From Methylococcaceae bacterium (GTDB taxonomy: Bacteria; Pseudomonadota; Gammaproteobacteria; Methylococcales; Methylomonadaceae): 9,595 bases of DNA. The DNA lies in NCBI GenBank assembly GCA_013140465.1, contig JABFST010000105.1, positions 1 to 9,595 on the forward strand. The letters run 5' to 3'. The translations under genes and the position numbers were made by a program. Below are positions 5,666 to 9,595 of this stretch, piece after piece. The first letter of the stretch is position 1. Every line of letters starts with the position of its first letter. The notes under the pieces were generated by a model. It saw only the letters and a list, made by a program, of their open reading frames with translations, was not told where the DNA came from and made no database searches.

Positions 5666-8041
5666 TCAATCCCTCAGCTTTGCATTCATTTTAGTGGTCA
5701 ATTGGTTTAACAGTCCGCTTACAGTAGCGTCTATTTCAGTGTCCGTGAGTGTTTGGGTGTCATCTTGCAAAATTAAACTTAAGGCTACGCTCTTATGCCC
5801 GTCGTCAACGCCTTTGCCGCGATAAATGTCAAATACATTGACTTCTTGCAAATTTGCCCCGCCACTGGCTTTAATACACTCCACCAGTTCGCTGACAAGC
5901 ACGTCTTCGGCCACTATCAAAGCCAAATCGCGGCGCACTGACGGGTATTTTGACAAGGGCTTAAAGGCGGGTATGCGTTTTTCCAGCACTAAGTGTTGGT
6001 CTAGCTCAAACAGGAAGACAGGGGTTTCAAACCCTAGCTGTTTTTCTAAGTTTGGGTGCAACATACCTAGCCACCCCATGCTGCGGCCTTGGGCATCCAA
6101 AATTTCTGCACTTTGTCCGGGGTGCAAGGCGGGCTGTGGTGCAGCTTGGTAAGTGACTTTAGCGTTACTTAAGTCAAATAAGGCTTGTAAGTCCGCTTTT
6201 ATATCAAAAAAATCAATTTTTCGGGTGGCTACACCCCATTGTTCGTTATAGGCTGCGCCTAAAGCCAAGCCAGCCAACATTTTTTGTTGATGGGTATTGC
6301 CGTCTTGGTTAACAAAACGCAGGCCTGTTTCAAACAGGCGCACGCGTGTATGTTGGCGGTTGGTGTTGTAGAGCGCGGCTTTTAATAGCCCGCACCATAA
6401 GGTGGTGCGCATCACTGCCAATTCGGAAGAGATGGGATTTTTTAAGCGCACGACTTCGCTATCAGGCGCAACTGCTTTTTGGATGTCATCATCTACAAAG
6501 CTGTAGGTGATGGCTTCTTGATAACCCCTATCCACGAGCAAGTCTTTTATCCGGTCTAGGTCTAACACCGCTTCGGTTGCAGGGCTTAAGGCCGAGCGCA
6601 TCAATAGGCTGCTGCTGGGCAGCTTGTTGTAGCCGTAGATGCGTGCCAATTCTTCTATTAAATCGGCTTCTATGGCAATGTCAAAGCGAAAACCTGGAGG
6701 CGTAATTTGCCAACCATCGGCGATGGCTTGCACTTGCATACCTAGGCGTTGGAAAATGTCTGTGACCAGTTCGTCGTTTAAGGCAACGCCCAGTATTTTT
6801 TCTATGCGGATTTTGCGTAGCGTCACCGCTGGGCGTTGGGGCAGGGCGGTGGTAGTTGTAACTTCGCTGATAGGGCCCACAGAGCCGCCCGCCAATTCTA
6901 TAATAAGCTGGGTCGCGCGTTCTATGGCACGGTTTTGCAAGCTGGCATCCACGCCACGTTCAAAGCGGTGCGAGGAATCGGTATGCAAGCCAAAGCGGCG
7001 GGCTTTACCCGCTATCGCAAGCGGACTAAAAAAGGCGCATTCTAGGAACACATTTTGGGTGTCATCGCTAACGGCTGTTTCGCTGCCGCCCATAATGCCA
7101 GCCAAGGCTAGGGCTTTTTGGTCATCGGCAATCACTAAGGCAGCATCGTCTAGGGTGATGGTTTGTCCGTTTAGCAAGCTAAGGCTTTCATCGGGTAAGC
7201 CCCAACGCACGGTAATGCCACCCGCCAATTTGTCGGCATCAAACACATGCAAGGGTTGGCCTAGCTCCAGCAAAACGTAGTTGGTGACATCAACTAGCGG
7301 CCCCAAACTTCTCAGACCCGAACGCCGTAAGCGTTCTTGCATCCACAAGGGTGTTTCTGCCTTTGCATTTACGCCCGAAATCAGGCGGCCCAAATAGCGC
7401 GGGCACGCGTCTGTTGCGGTTACGGTAACGTCTAAGGCATTGGTTAGGCTGACAGGCACGATGCTGATAGCAGTCGTAGACCAATCCATTTGGTTAAGGA
7501 CTGCCACTTCACGCGCCAAGCCTTCTACACTGAGGCAGTCGGCACGGTTGGGGGTGAGGTCCACTTCGATAAGCTGGTCATTTAAAGACAAATACTCGCG
7601 GATGTCGGTGCCAACAGGGGCATCGTCGGCTAATTCCATTAAACCTTGGGCTTCGGCAGCCAAGCCTAGTTCTTTTTCGGAACATAACATCCCAAAAGAC
7701 TCTACGCCGCGCAATTTGGATTTTTTGATCTTGAAATCACCCGGCAATACTGCGCCACACAAGGCAGCGGGGATTTTTAAGCCCACGCGGACATTGCTTG
7801 CGCCGCAAACAATTTGTAAGGTTTCATCAGTGCCGACATCCACTTGGCATACGCGCAAACGGTCGGCATCGGGGTGTTGCTGCATAGCGACGACAACACC
7901 GACAACGACGCCACTAAAAACTGCCGCCGCAGGTGTGACGGCATCGACTTCTAATCCCGCCATCGTCAGTTGCCCGACTAGCTGTTCGGTGCTAATCGCA
8001 GGATTGATGTAGGTTCTTAACCAAGCTTCACTAATTTGCAT
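5666..8041 (-). CDS. pheT: Phenylalanine--tRNA ligase beta subunit
   Basis: A 791-residue beta subunit of the heterotetrameric phenylalanyl-tRNA synthetase, which charges tRNA-Phe in the cytosol. The length matches bacterial PheT. Domains in order: a tRNA-binding OB fold at ~39-147 (HPDADRL at 56-62), the B3/B4 editing region at ~210-385, which removes mischarged tyrosine, the B5 DNA-binding-like fold at ~400-475 (RKIRIEKILG onward), the inactive synthetase core at ~480-680 (IEELARIYGYNKLP), and a C-terminal FDX-ACB anticodon-binding domain at ~695-790 (KYPSVRRDLALIV). No truncation is visible. It lies 26 bases after pheS and 3 bases before ihfA. AGGA on the minus strand precedes the ATG by about 13 bases. 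Confidence 0.98.
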   Translation of the reverse strand: MQISEAWLRTYINPAISTEQLVGQLTMAGLEVDAVTPAAAVFSGVVVGVVVAMQQHPDADRLRVCQVDVGTDETLQIVCGASNVRVGLKIPAALCGAVLPGDFKIKKSKLRGVESFGMLCSEKELGLAAEAQGLMELADDAPVGTDIREYLSLNDQLIEVDLTPNRADCLSVEGLAREVAVLNQMDWSTTAISIVPVSLTNALDVTVTATDACPRYLGRLISGVNAKAETPLWMQERLRRSGLRSLGPLVDVTNYVLLELGQPLHVFDADKLAGGITVRWGLPDESLSLLNGQTITLDDAALVIADDQKALALAGIMGGSETAVSDDTQNVFLECAFFSPLAIAGKARRFGLHTDSSHRFERGVDASLQNRAIERATQLIIELAGGSVGPISEVTTTTALPQRPAVTLRKIRIEKILGVALNDELVTDIFQRLGMQVQAIADGWQITPPGFRFDIAIEADLIEELARIYGYNKLPSSSLLMRSALSPATEAVLDLDRIKDLLVDRGYQEAITYSFVDDDIQKAVAPDSEVVRLKNPISSELAVMRTTLWCGLLKAALYNTNRQHTRVRLFETGLRFVNQDGNTHQQKMLAGLALGAAYNEQWGVATRKIDFFDIKADLQALFDLSNAKVTYQAAPQPALHPGQSAEILDAQGRSMGWLGMLHPNLEKQLGFETPVFLFELDQHLVLEKRIPAFKPLSKYPSVRRDLALIVAEDVLVSELVECIKASGGANLQEVNVFDIYRGKGVDDGHKSVALSLILQDDTQTLTDTEIDATVSGLLNQLTTKMNAKLRD

Positions 8042-8067
8042 GAGTTTACGTTTTCCTGTGTAGCGGC

Positions 8068-9099
<1,032 letters not shown>

Positions 9100-9132
9100 T
9101 TAAATGTTAGGGGTAGGAGATGTTAAGAGGCT

Positions 9133-9177
9133 TTCAGGGATAACCTGAACCCTCTGCCGCTTAGCGCAACAGAGGGT
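9133..9177 (-). promoter_or_regulatory. Two adjacent hairpins between rplT and pheS
   Basis: In the 126-base gap, CCCTCTG (9150-9156) pairs with CAGAGGG (9170-9176), and the loop can form an inner CGC/GCG stem. TTCAGG (9133-9138) pairs with CCTGAA (9144-9149) immediately next to it. On the coding (minus) strand no T run follows either hairpin, so they are not a clear terminator. They may process the transcript, reduce read-through or regulate pheST. No phenylalanine-rich leader peptide like that of enteric pheM is visible in the gap. Confidence 0.5.
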
Positions 9178-9213
9178 GTTTAGATGTCTTAAGTTTAAGA
9201 GTAACGGTACTGC

Positions 9214-9576
9214 TTAAGGCTGACTTTGGTTGGCTTTCGCAATTTCTGCAATTTTGCCAAATGAGTCAATGTCACGCACTGCGATGTCTGCCAATACTTT
9301 ACGGTCTATAGCCACATTGGCTTTAGTCAAGCCATTGATTAAGCGGCTATAAGAAATGCCGTATAAGCGTGCAGCCGCATTGATACGGACGATCCACAAA
9401 GCGCGGAATTGGCGTTTTCTTTGTTTGCGGTCGCGGTACGCGTATTGTCCGGCTTTAATGACCGCTTGTTTGGCAACACGGTAAACTCGGCTGCGTGCGC
9501 CGTAGTAACCTTTTGCTAATTTTAATATTTTTTTGTGTCTTGCTCTGGCTGTTACGCCGCGTTTAACTCTAGGCAT
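9214..9576 (-). CDS. rplT: 50S ribosomal protein L20
   Basis: A 120-residue L20, essential for early assembly of the large ribosomal subunit and a binder of 23S rRNA. The N-terminus is the expected basic extension [20 protein letters not shown]. It is followed by [20 protein letters not shown] and [20 protein letters not shown]. The globular part contains [11 protein letters not shown] and the end [11 protein letters not shown]. The length is normal. In enteric bacteria L20 represses its own operon by binding mRNA upstream of rpmI; that region would lie beyond the right edge. A GGGA stretch about eight bases before the ATG is the ribosome binding site. Confidence 0.98.
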   Translation of the reverse strand: MPRVKRGVTARARHKKILKLAKGYYGARSRVYRVAKQAVIKAGQYAYRDRKQRKRQFRALWIVRINAAARLYGISYSRLINGLTKANVAIDRKVLADIAVRDIDSFGKIAEIAKANQSQP

Positions 9577-9595
9577 TGTTTTTCCCGCTTAACTG

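Noticed and set aside
6639..7280. 213-residue open frame on the plus strand inside pheT
   Set aside because: It is antisense to a conserved full-length pheT, and the translation is low in complexity with no recognisable fold.
7440..8012. 190-residue open frame on the plus strand inside pheT
   Set aside because: It is an antisense shadow of the pheT N-terminal region with no ribosome binding site or family features.

Overview
The window joins a variable accessory segment (about 1-4856) to a conserved housekeeping block (about 4857-9576). The block, read on the minus strand, is rplT - pheS - pheT - ihfA - merR-like - tRNA-Pro(GGG). This order is typical of gammaproteobacteria. Together with the moderate base composition and the kind of accessory genes, it suggests a free-living gammaproteobacterium, possibly a methanotroph of the Methylococcales; that last step is only a guess from general familiarity.

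Left part, plus strand: two genes overlap by 4 bases (ATGA). The first (18-2951, 977 aa) has a degenerate von Willebrand A-like domain, a helical middle and a formylglycine-generating-enzyme-like (FGE/SUMF1, C-type-lectin-fold) domain. The second (2948-3790, 280 aa) is a stand-alone FGE-like domain. Near their 3' ends the two genes share a 125-bp segment (2662-2786 and 3636-3760). The segments have no gaps and differ at 13 sites, 12 of them at the first or second position of codons ending in C. Long identical flanks surround the variable part, although the domains just upstream are clearly diverged. This is the footprint of variable regions (VRs) of a diversity-generating retroelement (DGR), in which template AAC codons are mutated at their adenines. 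No reverse transcriptase or template repeat lies in the window, so the homing machinery must be outside it or act in trans. A run of nine C near the start of the second gene could add on/off phase variation. The first gene also overlaps the end of an unidentified upstream frame. The vWA-like plus FGE-like architecture recalls the MoxR/vWA-linked conflict systems whose recognition modules are DGR-diversified.

Middle part: 3790-4229 has no gene and is packed with repeats. It holds two 88-bp palindromic units, a diverged 45-bp inverted pair around the second unit, and a hairpin of the widespread TTCGACTCCGCTCAG type. After it come an AT-richer BrnA/CopG-like antitoxin gene without a visible toxin, a perfect 10-bp hairpin, and two weak or decayed small frames that run into the 3' end of the tRNA gene. 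The tRNA 3' end facing this material is the usual layout of an integration hot spot.

Right part, minus strand: ribosomal protein L20, both phenylalanyl-tRNA synthetase subunits, the IHF alpha subunit and a MerR-type regulator are tightly packed (26-nt gap, 3-nt gap, 26-nt overlap) and look like one operon. A 126-nt gap with two hairpins separates rplT from pheS. The tRNA gene has its own promoter candidate. These genes look intact and ordinary.
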